Positions 30,782 to 39,099 of a stretch of DNA of 64,000 nucleotides are shown piece by piece; position 1 is the stretch's first letter, and the number at the start of each line of letters is the position of its first letter. The notes under the pieces are model-generated. The model was given only the letters and a program-made list of their open reading frames with translations. It had not been told where the DNA came from and ran no database searches. The stretch lies in contig QCHZ01000001.1 in assembly GCA_003216955.1 (NCBI GenBank), positions 62,001-126,000 of the forward strand. Reading direction: 5' to 3'. Origin of the DNA: Prochlorococcus sp. AG-402-I21 (GTDB lineage Bacteria; Cyanobacteriota; Cyanobacteriia; PCC-6307; Cyanobiaceae). The position numbers were made by a program, and so were the translations under genes.

Positions 30782-32515
30782 ATGAAACAAAAAAACAAAA
30801 TAAATTTCAGTTACCTGATAAGGAAACTGAGGGGACATTTGCCAATCTTGCTTCTAGGTGGAATAAGCATGTTTGTATACGTGATATGTTGGCCAATACT
30901 CGCGTGGTTATCTGGAAAGTTAATACCTGCGATTGGTCAAGGAAATACAAAACTAGTTTTAACCGTAATTTTACAAGCCCTAGTTATTTTTATAATTCAA
31001 AAAACAGCGCAATATTTGCAGGATAGTCTCCTGGCAAAACCAGCGTTAGCACTAAGCCAAGATCTTCGAACAACACTTTTTAGAAAACTTCAAAAAAGTA
31101 ATATTCTTTTCATAGAAAAACTCTCGTCAGGAGATATTGCGTACAGACTTACAGAGGATGTTGATCGGGTAGGGGAAGTTATTTATAAATCTATTCAAGA
31201 CACTACACCATCGATATTTCAATTATTAGCGGTATTTGGTTATATGATAATTATTGACTGGAATTTATCACTTGCAACAATCCTATTAGCACCCTTAATT
31301 GCACTATTAGTTAGTGATTTTGGAGGAAGAGTTTTAAAAGCATCTGAAAAAAGTCAAAACAAAATCAGCTCATTAGCAGGTTTACTTTCAGAGGCTATAC
31401 AAGGACTACCAATGGTTAAAGCATTTGCGGTAGAAGACTGGTTGCAAAATGATTTTGACAAACAAGTCAAATTACATAAAGAAGCCAAATTTAATATGCT
31501 TAAACTTGTAGCCCTTCAACATCCAATAGTTGGATTAATAGAAATAATAGGTATTTTAAGTATTCTCGCAATTGGAACTTATAGAATTCAAACGGGAGGC
31601 ATGTCTAACGAAGAATTTGGAAGTTATTTTACAGCATTAATAATGTTAATTGATCCAATAAGCCATATAACTACGAACTACAACGAATTAAAGCAAGGTC
31701 AAGCATCACTAAGAAGATTAAATGAAATAACTACTAATCCACAAGAGATATCTACAACGGATAATGGTATTACTCCTGACAAAATAGAAGGGAAGATAGC
31801 ATTCAAAAATGTTTTCTTTTCGTATAGTCATGATAATGACGTAATAGAAGATATAAGTTTAGATATAGATAGCGGTAAAATACTCGCATTGATTGGACCA
31901 TCGGGAGCAGGCAAAAGTACAATATTTTCATTAATATTAAAATTCATAGAACCTAATAAAGGATCAATTTATATTGACAAATATAATTTAAATCAAGTAA
32001 ATACCAACTCTTTAAGAAGATTAATAGGCATAGTTCCACAAAAAACATTTATATTTTCAGGGACTATTGCTGATGCGATAAGATTTGGAAGGCCTACAAA
32101 AAGAGAAAATATTGTAAAAGCTGCAAAAATTGCTAATGCTCACGATTTTATTGAACAATTACCAAATGGCTATGAAACATTTATAGAAGAAAGAGGAACA
32201 AATCTTTCTGGTGGTCAACTACAGAGAATATCAATTGCAAGGGCGTTACTAGGAAATCCAACGATTTTATTATTAGATGAAGCTACCAGTGCTTTGGATG
32301 CGGAAGCAGAAGAATCTGTTCAAAAAGGTCTTAAACAAGCTATGCATAGTCGGACAGTTTTGGTTATAGCTCATAGATTATCAACAATACAAAAAGCAGA
32401 CAAAATTGTGGTGATTGATAAAGGAAAAATATGTGAAGTAGGAAACCATAATGAATTAATTAATAGACAAGGAAGATATAAAGAGTTTTGCGATAAACAA
32501 TTAATTAATAGCTAA
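30782..32515 (+). CDS. ABC exporter, MsbA/multidrug type, fused permease-ATPase
   Basis: 577 residues: six-helix transmembrane domain (about 20-300) and C-terminal ATPase with Walker A GPSGAGKST, Q-loop VPQKTFIFSG, signature NLSGGQLQRISIARAL, Walker B TILLLDEATSALD and H-loop IAHRLSTI. A half-transporter that works as a homodimer; lipid, glycolipid or drug export is likely, with no evidence to choose the substrate. Confidence 0.9.
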   Translation: MKQKNKINFSYLIRKLRGHLPILLLGGISMFVYVICWPILAWLSGKLIPAIGQGNTKLVLTVILQALVIFIIQKTAQYLQDSLLAKPALALSQDLRTTLFRKLQKSNILFIEKLSSGDIAYRLTEDVDRVGEVIYKSIQDTTPSIFQLLAVFGYMIIIDWNLSLATILLAPLIALLVSDFGGRVLKASEKSQNKISSLAGLLSEAIQGLPMVKAFAVEDWLQNDFDKQVKLHKEAKFNMLKLVALQHPIVGLIEIIGILSILAIGTYRIQTGGMSNEEFGSYFTALIMLIDPISHITTNYNELKQGQASLRRLNEITTNPQEISTTDNGITPDKIEGKIAFKNVFFSYSHDNDVIEDISLDIDSGKILALIGPSGAGKSTIFSLILKFIEPNKGSIYIDKYNLNQVNTNSLRRLIGIVPQKTFIFSGTIADAIRFGRPTKRENIVKAAKIANAHDFIEQLPNGYETFIEERGTNLSGGQLQRISIARALLGNPTILLLDEATSALDAEAEESVQKGLKQAMHSRTVLVIAHRLSTIQKADKIVVIDKGKICEVGNHNELINRQGRYKEFCDKQLINS

Positions 32516-32563
32516 TGATAATGCAATCAATGCTATATTAAACATCGAATATATTTTAAATGA

Positions 32564-32791
32564 ATGTCAAATAGCACATCAAATGAGAGAGAAGCAGTTC
32601 TAACATTTGAAGATAAAAAATATGATCTTAAAAACTTGCCCAAGGAAATTCAGGAACTTGTTAAAGGTATGCAAGTTGCTGATGCACAACTAAGGATGCA
32701 TGAAGACACGCTTAAAGTACTAGCAGTCGGTAGACAACATCTTGCGATGCAGCTAAAAGAGAAACTTGAAAAAATAAATCCAATTAATTAA
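32564..32791 (+). CDS. small DUF6447-like protein
   Basis: 75 residues. It opens with a short beta-rich part, LTFEDKKYDLKNLPKEIQEL, then one long helix (VKGMQVADAQLRMHEDTLKV and onward). The layout, FxDKxYDLxxLPxEIQEL plus a coiled helix, resembles the DUF6447 family of marine cyanobacteria and phages. Cytosolic; function unknown. Confidence 0.6.
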   Translation: MSNSTSNEREAVLTFEDKKYDLKNLPKEIQELVKGMQVADAQLRMHEDTLKVLAVGRQHLAMQLKEKLEKINPIN

Positions 32792-32985
32792 TCATTTAAA
32801 ATAAAACAACAAAGAATCTAATCTAAAGATATATCTATATTGATAGATTTTCTAAATTTATCAATTTGAATGTTATTTGCCACAAAGAATGGTAAATATA
32901 CTTATAAAATATAAACATTAAAGAATTTCCATTATCGAACCAAACATGTCGGATGCATGAGAGAATCTAAAGAAAAAATAAAGGG

Positions 32986-33276
32986 ATGGGAACCAAAGGC
33001 TATTGGCTTAAACAGGCCAAAATTGAAAGCACCGCACAATTCATAGAATATGTAAAAACCGTGGTTCCATGGCTTAGATCTGTTGGTGGAACAATAATTG
33101 CTAAAGATGTAAATCAAAATTCAGATTTAAACGAATGGGATGGTGGACAATTAGGGGTAATAGTTGAATTTGAGTCTAAAGCCGCTGCTCAAAAGGCATT
33201 TAACTCATCAGAATTTCAAGAATATATTAAATATAGTGGAATAGAAAATCAATTATCCCTATCAATAATTGGATAA
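32986..33276 (+). CDS. DUF1330 family protein
   Basis: 96 residues, ferredoxin-like dimeric alpha-beta barrel fold predicted from GYWLKQAKIESTAQFIEYVK, GGTIIAKDVNQNSDLNEWDG and VIVEFESKAAAQKAFNSSEF. These match DUF1330. Members are small cytosolic proteins of unknown function. Spaced 38 nt before petP. Confidence 0.8.
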   Translation: MGTKGYWLKQAKIESTAQFIEYVKTVVPWLRSVGGTIIAKDVNQNSDLNEWDGGQLGVIVEFESKAAAQKAFNSSEFQEYIKYSGIENQLSLSIIG

Positions 33277-33314
33277 GTGAATTATTCTAATAGCTGATAA
33301 ATAGAAAATTAATT

Positions 33315-33542
33315 ATGATAAGAGACTCCACAACTCTTAAAAAGGGTCAAAAGTTAAGAGTAGAAATTAATGAGGTAAAAGATCGACTTCCACACAATAT
33401 TTTAGAAATAATAAGAGAGGAGCCTGTAGTCGAACTAGTTGGATATAAAATGGTAGATGGCAATCAATTTGGTTTGGTAGTTAAACTTATGAATGGTGAA
33501 ATAAATTGGTTTTTCGAAAAGGAATTATCTGAAATAATGTAA
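33315..33542 (+). CDS. petP: PetP-like cytochrome b6f peptide (DUF2862)
   Basis: 75 residues. The C-terminal half, ELVGYKMVDGNQFGLVVKLM followed by NWFFEKELSEI, closely follows the PetP pattern (GxxxDYKMTDGxGxGxVVxF...WFFExEL). PetP is a peripheral cytosolic subunit of the cyanobacterial b6f complex that tunes linear electron flow. The N-terminal half (KKGQKLRVEINEVKDRLPHN) fits an SH3-like strand start. Identification rests on motif recall. Confidence 0.65.
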   Translation: MIRDSTTLKKGQKLRVEINEVKDRLPHNILEIIREEPVVELVGYKMVDGNQFGLVVKLMNGEINWFFEKELSEIM

Positions 33543-33639
33543 TTTATACCTAAATAGAATTTTAGTATATGACTAAAAGCTACATATTAAGATTACAAAT
33601 GATTAATAACGTATATTGATAATAACAATTGAAAAGATT

Positions 33640-33780
33640 ATGCCTTACAACCAAATCACTGTGGTGCTGGGAGGACTTATGCATATTCCTGTAATAATAA
33701 TAGTTCTAAGATTTATTGAAAACAGATTTAATAATAGAAACTGGACTACCGAAGAACTTAATTATAAAGAAACAGCCTGA
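33640..33780 (+). CDS. small membrane peptide
   Basis: 46 residues: MPYNQITVVLGGLMHIPVII, then IVLRFIENRFNNRNWTTEEL. One helix (about 8-25) followed by a charged tail. ATG at 33640. No family recognised. The frame is open and has the codon habit of the surrounding genes, but the support is limited to that. Confidence 0.45.
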   Translation: MPYNQITVVLGGLMHIPVIIIVLRFIENRFNNRNWTTEELNYKETA

Positions 33781-33841
33781 ACCTTTATCATTAAGATAAA
33801 ATTCATAATTAGACTATAAAAATTAAAGAATAAAGTAAATA

Positions 33842-34453
33842 ATGAAAATTATAGTAATCACAGGAGCATCAGGCTCTGGAAAGTCTTATTTAAGCAGTAG
33901 ATTATCTAAATTATTTTGTGATTCAATAGTAATAAAAACTGATTCATATTATAGAGATAATTTATTAATCAAATTTTTATCAATATTTCTATATGATATT
34001 TATGACAGACCTTTTAGTATCAAGAAAAACAAATTAGATAATATACTTAGATCGATAGTAAATAAGGATAAAATAATCTCATTTTATGAATATGATTTTA
34101 AGAGAAAACATTCATCCCAATCAAATAAAATAATGAAGTATGAAGGAAACAAGAAATTTATAATATTAGAAGGAATATTTGCTCATAGATTAAATTTAAA
34201 TTATAATGAGACTATAAATATTGTATGTGAAGAAAAAAAAGACAATTGTTTTAAAAGAAGACTTAAAAGAGATCAATTAGAAAGAGCTAGAAGTAGCAGA
34301 GAAGTCACTAAAAGATTTAATAAGTCATGGTATTTATTTTATAAAAATGTCCAAAACTTTCTAAATAAAAATAAATTTATAGAATTAAATCTAGTTGATA
34401 AGAATTCCTATGAAAAATTAGTCTTTTACTTACAAAACATAAAAAGCAACTAA
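33842..34453 (+). CDS. uridine-kinase-like P-loop kinase
   Basis: 203 residues. Walker A ITGASGSGKSYLSSRL at the N-terminus; TDSYYRDN matches the D-D/S-YY segment of uridine kinase/phosphoribulokinase enzymes; ILEGIFAH is the usual EGI motif; a lid Arg region KRDQLERARSSREVTKRFNK follows. The substrate is probably a nucleoside or related hydroxyl, unproven. Very AT-rich compared with the backbone genes, and it begins the accessory half of the window. Confidence 0.8.
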   Translation: MKIIVITGASGSGKSYLSSRLSKLFCDSIVIKTDSYYRDNLLIKFLSIFLYDIYDRPFSIKKNKLDNILRSIVNKDKIISFYEYDFKRKHSSQSNKIMKYEGNKKFIILEGIFAHRLNLNYNETINIVCEEKKDNCFKRRLKRDQLERARSSREVTKRFNKSWYLFYKNVQNFLNKNKFIELNLVDKNSYEKLVFYLQNIKSN

Positions 34454-34489
34454 GAGCAATAGTTAATTTATTACTCTTAGTTGGTTTTT
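34448..34489 (+). terminator. intrinsic terminator after the kinase gene
   Basis: Near-perfect 14-bp stem (AACTAAGAGCAATA at 34448-34461, TATTACTCTTAGTT at 34469-34482) with a 7-nt loop, followed by GGTTTTT. It overlaps the end of the kinase gene. Confidence 0.75.
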
Positions 34490-34510
34490 AAATATTGAAA
34501 TTTATTGAAT

Positions 34511-34660
34511 CTATTTTTTCACCTCTGGAGCATTCATTCCATCATAGTCAGGACCTACCATTAATCCCACGATTGCAAATAAGGCAATTGACGCAACTCC
34601 AACTAGTACTGCCGTTGGGGCTGGAGTACTAGTAAGGCCAGCGAATAACAAATTTCCCAT
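34511..34660 (-). CDS. small single-helix protein, paralogue A of a tandem pair
   Basis: 49 residues: MGNLLFAGLTSTPAPTAVLV, GVASIALFAIVGLMVGPDYD, then GMNAPEVKK. It shares the layout L-L-F-A-G-L-x-STPAPTA, one helix, and VGPxYDGxN with the product of 34950-35099, so the two are diverged tandem copies. The Pro-rich start and hydrophobic core suggest a small thylakoid peptide. Family unknown. Confidence 0.7.
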   Translation of the reverse strand: MGNLLFAGLTSTPAPTAVLVGVASIALFAIVGLMVGPDYDGMNAPEVKK

Positions 34661-34894
34661 AAAAGATAAATAAAGCTAGTTATAAATAGCAGAAAAAGGA
34701 AAAAATTAATTAATTAGTAACTTGTTTTGAACCAAAATAGTCAAAACAGACATTTTGATACACATATAAGAGACTATTGTTTAAAAGCCAGTAAATATTC
34801 TATACATATTTAATTATTATACGTACACATAAAAAACTATTGGATAATGGGAAATAATTATTTATTTAATATGTGATGCTTTTAAACGCAAAAA

Positions 34895-34929
34895 AAGTGG
34901 GTAAACATGCATAACATATCAACCCACTT
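34895..34929 (-). terminator. intrinsic terminator downstream of paralogue B
   Basis: Read on the minus strand, AAGTGGGT pairs with ACCCACTT across an 19-nt loop and is followed by TTTTT. It lies 21 nt after the stop of the 34950-35099 gene, so the two paralogues are separately transcribed. Confidence 0.7.
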
Positions 34930-34949
34930 AATTTAGCTAGATAAACTAA

Positions 34950-35099
34950 TTATTTAGAGGTATTTGGATCGTTAAAACCATCGTAATTAGGGCCAACAAC
35001 GACAGCCATAATTCCAAATAGGGCCATAAACGCGATACCTATGATTGGTGCAGTAGGAGCTGGAGTACTTAGTAGTCCAGCGAATGTTAAAGGAAGCAT
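34950..35099 (-). CDS. small single-helix protein, paralogue B of a tandem pair
   Basis: 49 residues: MLPLTFAGLLSTPAPTAPII, GIAFMALFGIMAVVVGPNYD, then GFNDPNTSK. The ATG at 35099 is chosen because it aligns exactly with the start of paralogue A; an upstream extension to 35171 has no counterpart there. The C-terminal VGPNYDGFNDP motif would lie outside the membrane. Confidence 0.7.
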   Translation of the reverse strand: MLPLTFAGLLSTPAPTAPIIGIAFMALFGIMAVVVGPNYDGFNDPNTSK

Positions 35100-35369
35100 G
35101 TTCTTTAGTAAGACCCAATATAAATACCAGTCATCAGGGAATATGACCATTGATATTTTAATTTGTAACATTTAACTCAAGCCAAAGTAAGCTATGACTG
35201 GGTTTAAAAAGGGAATCATGAAGAAAAGTCAGAGATTCTCAAATTCAAGATAGATGAACAATCTGCTGATTATCAAAGAGGTTGATTGTTTCAATACAAA
35301 AAAAGATAAAAGTAGAAAAATATAATTTAATGGTGTATTAATTTCAAAATTAATATAATAAAAGTACAT

Positions 35370-35816
35370 GTGTTTGGTAACATAAGAAAATATAAGAAAA
35401 CTGAAAGTGTTGAAGTGATTAGAAACTTACGTCCAATTACACCTGTCGAAGAATTTGAAGAAGCATGTATAAAAGCTAATTTAAATAATAAAGAACAAAA
35501 GATTATTGATCACATTAGATATGTTGGTGTATTTACTCAACCTTCACTTACAAAAGAACTCCGACTAGATTCAAAGCCACCAATACTTTCTGTGCTATGT
35601 GATATTTGCAGAAAGATAGGGAATTATATGCCTGAGCACTTTAGTAAAGTCAGAAAGTGGTCTAAGGAAATTAATGAACATAAAGTAAAATGGGATGGAG
35701 ATCTTGTTTGTTCATTGGCATGGAATAAAGACGGAGAACGATTATCGCCAGAAAACGGGACTTGTTTATACCATACATTTGTAGTGCACAAAGAATTATT
35801 CCAAGGACTAGATTAA
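35370..35816 (+). CDS. conserved hypothetical protein
   Basis: 148 residues, GTG start. The middle, NKEQKIIDHIRYVGVFTQPS and LTKELRLDSKPPILSVLCDI, has the spacing of a winged-helix segment. The C-terminus carries VCSLAWNKDGERLSPENGTC, a hairpin-like wing. A DNA- or RNA-binding role is conceivable but unproven. No family name recognised. Confidence 0.65.
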   Translation: MFGNIRKYKKTESVEVIRNLRPITPVEEFEEACIKANLNNKEQKIIDHIRYVGVFTQPSLTKELRLDSKPPILSVLCDICRKIGNYMPEHFSKVRKWSKEINEHKVKWDGDLVCSLAWNKDGERLSPENGTCLYHTFVVHKELFQGLD

Positions 35817-35836
35817 AATTCTAATTTGACTAACGG

Positions 35837-36037
35837 TTATCCCTGACTTAGATACTCAAACAACACATTATTAAAACCTAACTCTTCGGCTGAATATTCA
35901 AGCATCAGGTTGTCAGATTCAATCTGAGAGCGGAATGATCTAATTTCATCGGATTCATCTTCTGATGGAGCAATACCGTCGACAACATCAAAAATAATGT
36001 TTTGTCGATCAATATCCGCAAGAACTTCATTTGCCAT
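35837..36037 (-). CDS. small acidic hypothetical protein
   Basis: 66 residues from the ATG at 36037 (MANEVLADIDRQ); a TTG three codons upstream is possible. Strongly acidic, rich in Asp/Glu/Ser (PSEDESDEIRSFRSQIESDN), with no membrane helix. Converges with the 35370 gene. No recognised family. Confidence 0.55.
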   Translation of the reverse strand: MANEVLADIDRQNIIFDVVDGIAPSEDESDEIRSFRSQIESDNLMLEYSAEELGFNNVLFEYLSQG

Positions 36038-36206
36038 AATGACCAAACTTAGTACTTATAAATACATAGCTAATATTTTCAATCTATAAAAGCAAATAAA
36101 ACATTCCTTTACGAAAGCTCAAACTAGAGGACCTGACATCTAGGGATTAGCACAAACAACATTAGTCAGCCAATCACAAATAACTTTCGGCTAGGAATGC
36201 AGCGCA

Positions 36207-36236
36207 GCTTTACATAAATTCACTTATGCTTTACAT
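36207..36236 (+). promoter_or_regulatory. HLR1/RpaB-like direct repeat upstream of the NmrA gene
   Basis: GCTTTACAT occurs at 36207-36215 and again at 36228-36236, 21 bp apart (two helical turns), ending 24 nt before the ATG of the NmrA-like gene. Between the copies lies a weaker TTCACTTA. The unit matches the half-site (G/T)TTACA(T/A)(T/A) of HLR1, bound by the response regulator RpaB. The same arrangement lies upstream of the hli array. Confidence 0.45.
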
Positions 36237-36260
36237 TCCTTAGTCGATAGGTTGTAAATC

Positions 36261-37283
36261 GTGCTTGAACAAGGAGAAATTATCGAGTCAAGTATAAACA
36301 AGAAGGCAGTCATAGCAGTAACTATGGCTACAGGCAGGCAAGGTACCGGGGTTGTTAAAGAACTAAGTAAAACAAATAAATATCAAATACGTGCAATCAC
36401 AAGAAATTTAAAAAGCTCTAAAGCATTTGAGCTTGGAAAACTAAAGAATGTTGAACTAGTTAAAGGGGATTTAATGGATCCTGAAAGCCTCAATAGAGCT
36501 TTTGATGGTGTAGACGTGATTTTTGGTAATACAACTCCTACAAAAGGTTGGAAATTATTTAGAGGAAGTATTGTTAGGTCATATGAAATGGAACAAGGTT
36601 TTAACCTGATAAATCAAGTTAAAATTGCATTTGAAAAAGGTAAGCTAAATCATTTTATATTTAGCTCAATAAGCAAAGGGAAAGATCCACTAAAAAATGA
36701 TTTGGCTCCAGGACATTTTACGAGTAAATGGGATATAGAGGAATATATCGATAAATTAGAACTTAAAACGATAACTACAATATTAAGGCCAGTTAGTTAC
36801 TTTGAAAACTTCGAAAATAAATTACCCGGCTTCACTATTTCGAAGAAAATATTCCCTGGAATAGTTGGGAAGCATTTTAAGTGGCAAACCATCGCGGTAG
36901 AGGATATAGGTAAATGGGTAAGAGGTGTTTTATCAAAACCAGAAAAATATAAGAATCAATCTATCAATATTGCTGGTGAAGAGCTGACAGGGCTAGAAAT
37001 GGCTATGACTCTCCAAAGAATAGTTTCTGCAGAAGGAATTCAAACCAATTATTTTATGATGCCAAGAGCAGCAATTAAGCTATTGGAACACGACATAGGA
37101 GTGATGGCAGATTGGATTGAAAGATCAGGATATGGTGCTGATATGGTTAAATTGAAAATGATTCAGAAAGAATTAAAGATTGTTCCAACATCTCTTAGAG
37201 ATTGGTTAAAAGCAAAACTTAAAAATGAGAATAAGACTCAAAATTTATGGACAAGACAATGGAAACTACAGTGGGATAAGTAA
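36261..37283 (+). CDS. NmrA-like NAD(P)-binding protein
   Basis: 340 residues. N-terminal Rossmann motif VIAVTMATGRQGTGVVKELS (GxxGxxG), then GDLMDPESLNRAFDGVDVIF and the region IFSSISKGKDP. NmrA-type atypical short-chain reductases act as redox sensors or isoflavone-reductase-like enzymes. The final 90 residues form a helical extension. Preceded by an RpaB-like direct repeat, which suggests control by light or redox state. Confidence 0.8.
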   Translation: MLEQGEIIESSINKKAVIAVTMATGRQGTGVVKELSKTNKYQIRAITRNLKSSKAFELGKLKNVELVKGDLMDPESLNRAFDGVDVIFGNTTPTKGWKLFRGSIVRSYEMEQGFNLINQVKIAFEKGKLNHFIFSSISKGKDPLKNDLAPGHFTSKWDIEEYIDKLELKTITTILRPVSYFENFENKLPGFTISKKIFPGIVGKHFKWQTIAVEDIGKWVRGVLSKPEKYKNQSINIAGEELTGLEMAMTLQRIVSAEGIQTNYFMMPRAAIKLLEHDIGVMADWIERSGYGADMVKLKMIQKELKIVPTSLRDWLKAKLKNENKTQNLWTRQWKLQWDK

Positions 37284-37313
37284 TAAAGTTTATTTAACTC
37301 TATATCTATAAAC

Positions 37314-37484
37314 TTATAAGCCATTAACCTCAATTGATTTTGCTATTGATCTGAGCAGTTCAACTATTTCAGAGTCATTGCAGGAGGTATCCTCCTTAAG
37401 CTCAAAACAAAGATCTCTAATAGAAACATTAGTAGACCACCAAATTCCTGATGTTTCAGTATCATCAAAACTAAACTTCGACAT
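37314..37484 (-). CDS. small hypothetical protein
   Basis: 56 residues: MSKFSFDDTETSGIWWSTNV, SIRDLCFELKEDTSCNDSEI, then a short amphipathic helix ending IEVNGL. Two Cys, two Trp, no membrane helix. ATG at 37484. It converges with the NmrA gene. Good coding character but no recognised family. Confidence 0.5.
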   Translation of the reverse strand: MSKFSFDDTETSGIWWSTNVSIRDLCFELKEDTSCNDSEIVELLRSIAKSIEVNGL

Positions 37485-37505
37485 TAGATTCTAATTAATT
37501 ACAGA

Positions 37506-37712
37506 CTATGAGAATTTTTGAGGATCAGTAGGCGAACTATCTAAAGCTTTCAATTCATCTGGCAAATCCATATCTAAACTCTCTAATAAATTTTTTAAAA
37601 CGATTTTATTGTTTATTTGATTCTTGCCAGATCTAAAATTGAAAAACAAGTAAATGAGAGAACAAATGCCAAATAATATAAAAAAGGAATATAAATAAGT
37701 ACTGTTGAACAT
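37506..37712 (-). CDS. small membrane-anchored hypothetical protein
   Basis: 68 residues. Helix at about 6-25 (YLYSFFILFGICSLIYLFFN), then a basic stretch and an acidic C-terminus (LLESLDMDLPDELKALDSSP). Probably anchored with the tail in the cytosol. It lies 21 nt upstream of the 37314 gene on the same strand. Confidence 0.5.
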   Translation of the reverse strand: MFNSTYLYSFFILFGICSLIYLFFNFRSGKNQINNKIVLKNLLESLDMDLPDELKALDSSPTDPQKFS

Positions 37713-38027
37713 TCAAAAATATAATAACTTTTTTATATTCATACCAAATCGGATAAAAATCAATAGAAGTTAAAAAATTATAAAAAACATGGTTGAACAA
37801 ACACAATAAGAAAATAAAAAATAATAAGTATTTATAACTAGCTAGTGTGAATTGGTATGCGCGACATGTTAACCGAGAGAATCTATAGAATTAGTTAAAA
37901 ACCATAAAAGTAAAAAGAATAAAAGATAGTTAATTTATTAAAATTTAAGAAAATAATTGACTATTTGTATATAAACAGAAAAAATATCAAATAACATCAT
38001 AATATATTTTTGAATTTTTTAAGATTT
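37713..38027. other. AT-rich spacer without a supported gene
   Basis: Runs of AAAAATAAAA-type sequence with stops in all frames. It presumably holds promoters for the two divergent small membrane genes. I see no stem-loop or repeat in it. Confidence 0.5.
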
Positions 38028-38198
38028 ATGATTACAAACATAAGTTATATATTTTTAATCTCAGTGCTATTAATTTTTGGTGGGTGGGCTTTTAAAGCAT
38101 TGATCTCATTAGCTCAAGGAAAACCTATAGAAATAAATTTCAAAAACCCTCTAAATTTAAAAGCAAGATGGCCAAAAGAAACTAAAGAGAAAAAATAA
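38028..38198 (+). CDS. small membrane peptide
   Basis: 56 residues from the ATG at 38028: MITNISYIFLISVLLIFGGW, then AFKALISLAQGKPIEINFKN and a Lys-rich tail. One N-terminal helix and a basic cytosolic end. A TTG at 38010 would add six residues. No family recognised. Confidence 0.5.
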   Translation: MITNISYIFLISVLLIFGGWAFKALISLAQGKPIEINFKNPLNLKARWPKETKEKK

Positions 38199-38295
38199 TT
38201 ATCAAAGAACTAAAACATATAGTTTCCATAACGTTATAAAGGCTTTTGTTCAATTATCATAATTACAGTATTTAGTTAGTTTAATCCAAATAGAA

Positions 38296-38454
38296 ATGCT
38301 TGAATCCTTAGACCCATTCCAACAACTAATAGTAGGAGTATCTAGTATTGGTTTAGTAATGATAGTTTTAGTAATTTTCCTTACAGCAAGTCCTAACTTT
38401 GAAAATACAGATAGATTAAAAAAGATCCTAGACTTGTTTGAAAAAAAGAATTAA
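38296..38454 (+). CDS. small membrane peptide
   Basis: 52 residues: MLESLDPFQQLIVGVSSIGL, VMIVLVIFLTASPNFENTDR, LKKILDLFEKKN. A single helix at about 10-31 and an amphipathic basic C-terminal helix. ATG at 38296. Coding character is good for its length; no family name. Confidence 0.5.
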   Translation: MLESLDPFQQLIVGVSSIGLVMIVLVIFLTASPNFENTDRLKKILDLFEKKN

Positions 38455-38601
38455 AACCTTTATCAAGGAAGAACGTAAACACTAACAAATTTATTTATTT
38501 AAAATTAAATTGACGAAGTAGCTAATATTTTCAAAGGATAACTTAATGAGATCAATTTCTAAATCATAAGTAATGTTGATAATAAATTATCATTTCTAGA
38601 G

Positions 38602-38853
38602 ATGCTGAAGCAATTATTCGACAATAACAAATACATGATCTGTGCAGGGTTGAGTACTCTATCTCTCATATTCACTTCATTCTCAATTATTTCCGTTTCT
38701 AAATCCGTTAAGGAGATATCAACAGATTTACAACCAATTTCAGCATGGGCTGACTCACAAAATGAATGCATAACAAAAACATTTCGCATCGACGGGAAGA
38801 ATACACAAGGAATGCCCTCTAAAGTTTGGAGTTGTAATGGAGGAGGACAGTAA
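38602..38853 (+). CDS. small membrane-anchored hypothetical protein
   Basis: 83 residues. Helix at about 12-30 (MICAGLSTLSLIFTSFSIIS), followed by an extracytoplasmic-type domain with two Cys (NECITKTFRIDG and VWSCNGGGQ) that could form a disulfide. It may be exported via an uncleaved anchor. Converges with the Nif11-like gene. Confidence 0.6.
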   Translation: MLKQLFDNNKYMICAGLSTLSLIFTSFSIISVSKSVKEISTDLQPISAWADSQNECITKTFRIDGKNTQGMPSKVWSCNGGGQ

Positions 38854-38875
38854 CTTTCTGCTTTAATTAGATGGG

Positions 38876-39058
38876 CTAGGACTCTCCCCACCTCTTTCCA
38901 ATTTCATATCCCCAGTGCTTTGCAAGTTGCACTACATCTCCATGTGTTTTACAACTAACAAATAATTTATACTTTTCAGGAGAATTATTAATTAATTCAA
39001 TTAATTGATTTAATTGATCAATTTTGAACAGGAACTTTTCATAATCTTTTTTGGACAT
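38876..39058 (-). CDS. Nif11-domain-like small protein
   Basis: 60 residues: MSKKDYEKFLFKIDQLNQLI, ELINNSPEKYKLFVSCKTHG, DVVQLAKHWGYEIGKRWGES. The pattern (S-x-x-x-x-x-x-F-L-x-K, then a short helix, then D-V-V-x-L-A-K-x-x-G-Y-x-I) is that of the Nif11 domain, used as leader in nitrile-hydratase-type and prochlorosin precursors. There is no double-glycine and no core peptide after the domain, so it is not an evident RiPP precursor. Confidence 0.6.
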   Translation of the reverse strand: MSKKDYEKFLFKIDQLNQLIELINNSPEKYKLFVSCKTHGDVVQLAKHWGYEIGKRWGES

Positions 39059-39099
39059 TTTAATTTAATATTTAAATACTCAAAATATAGTGTTGATAA

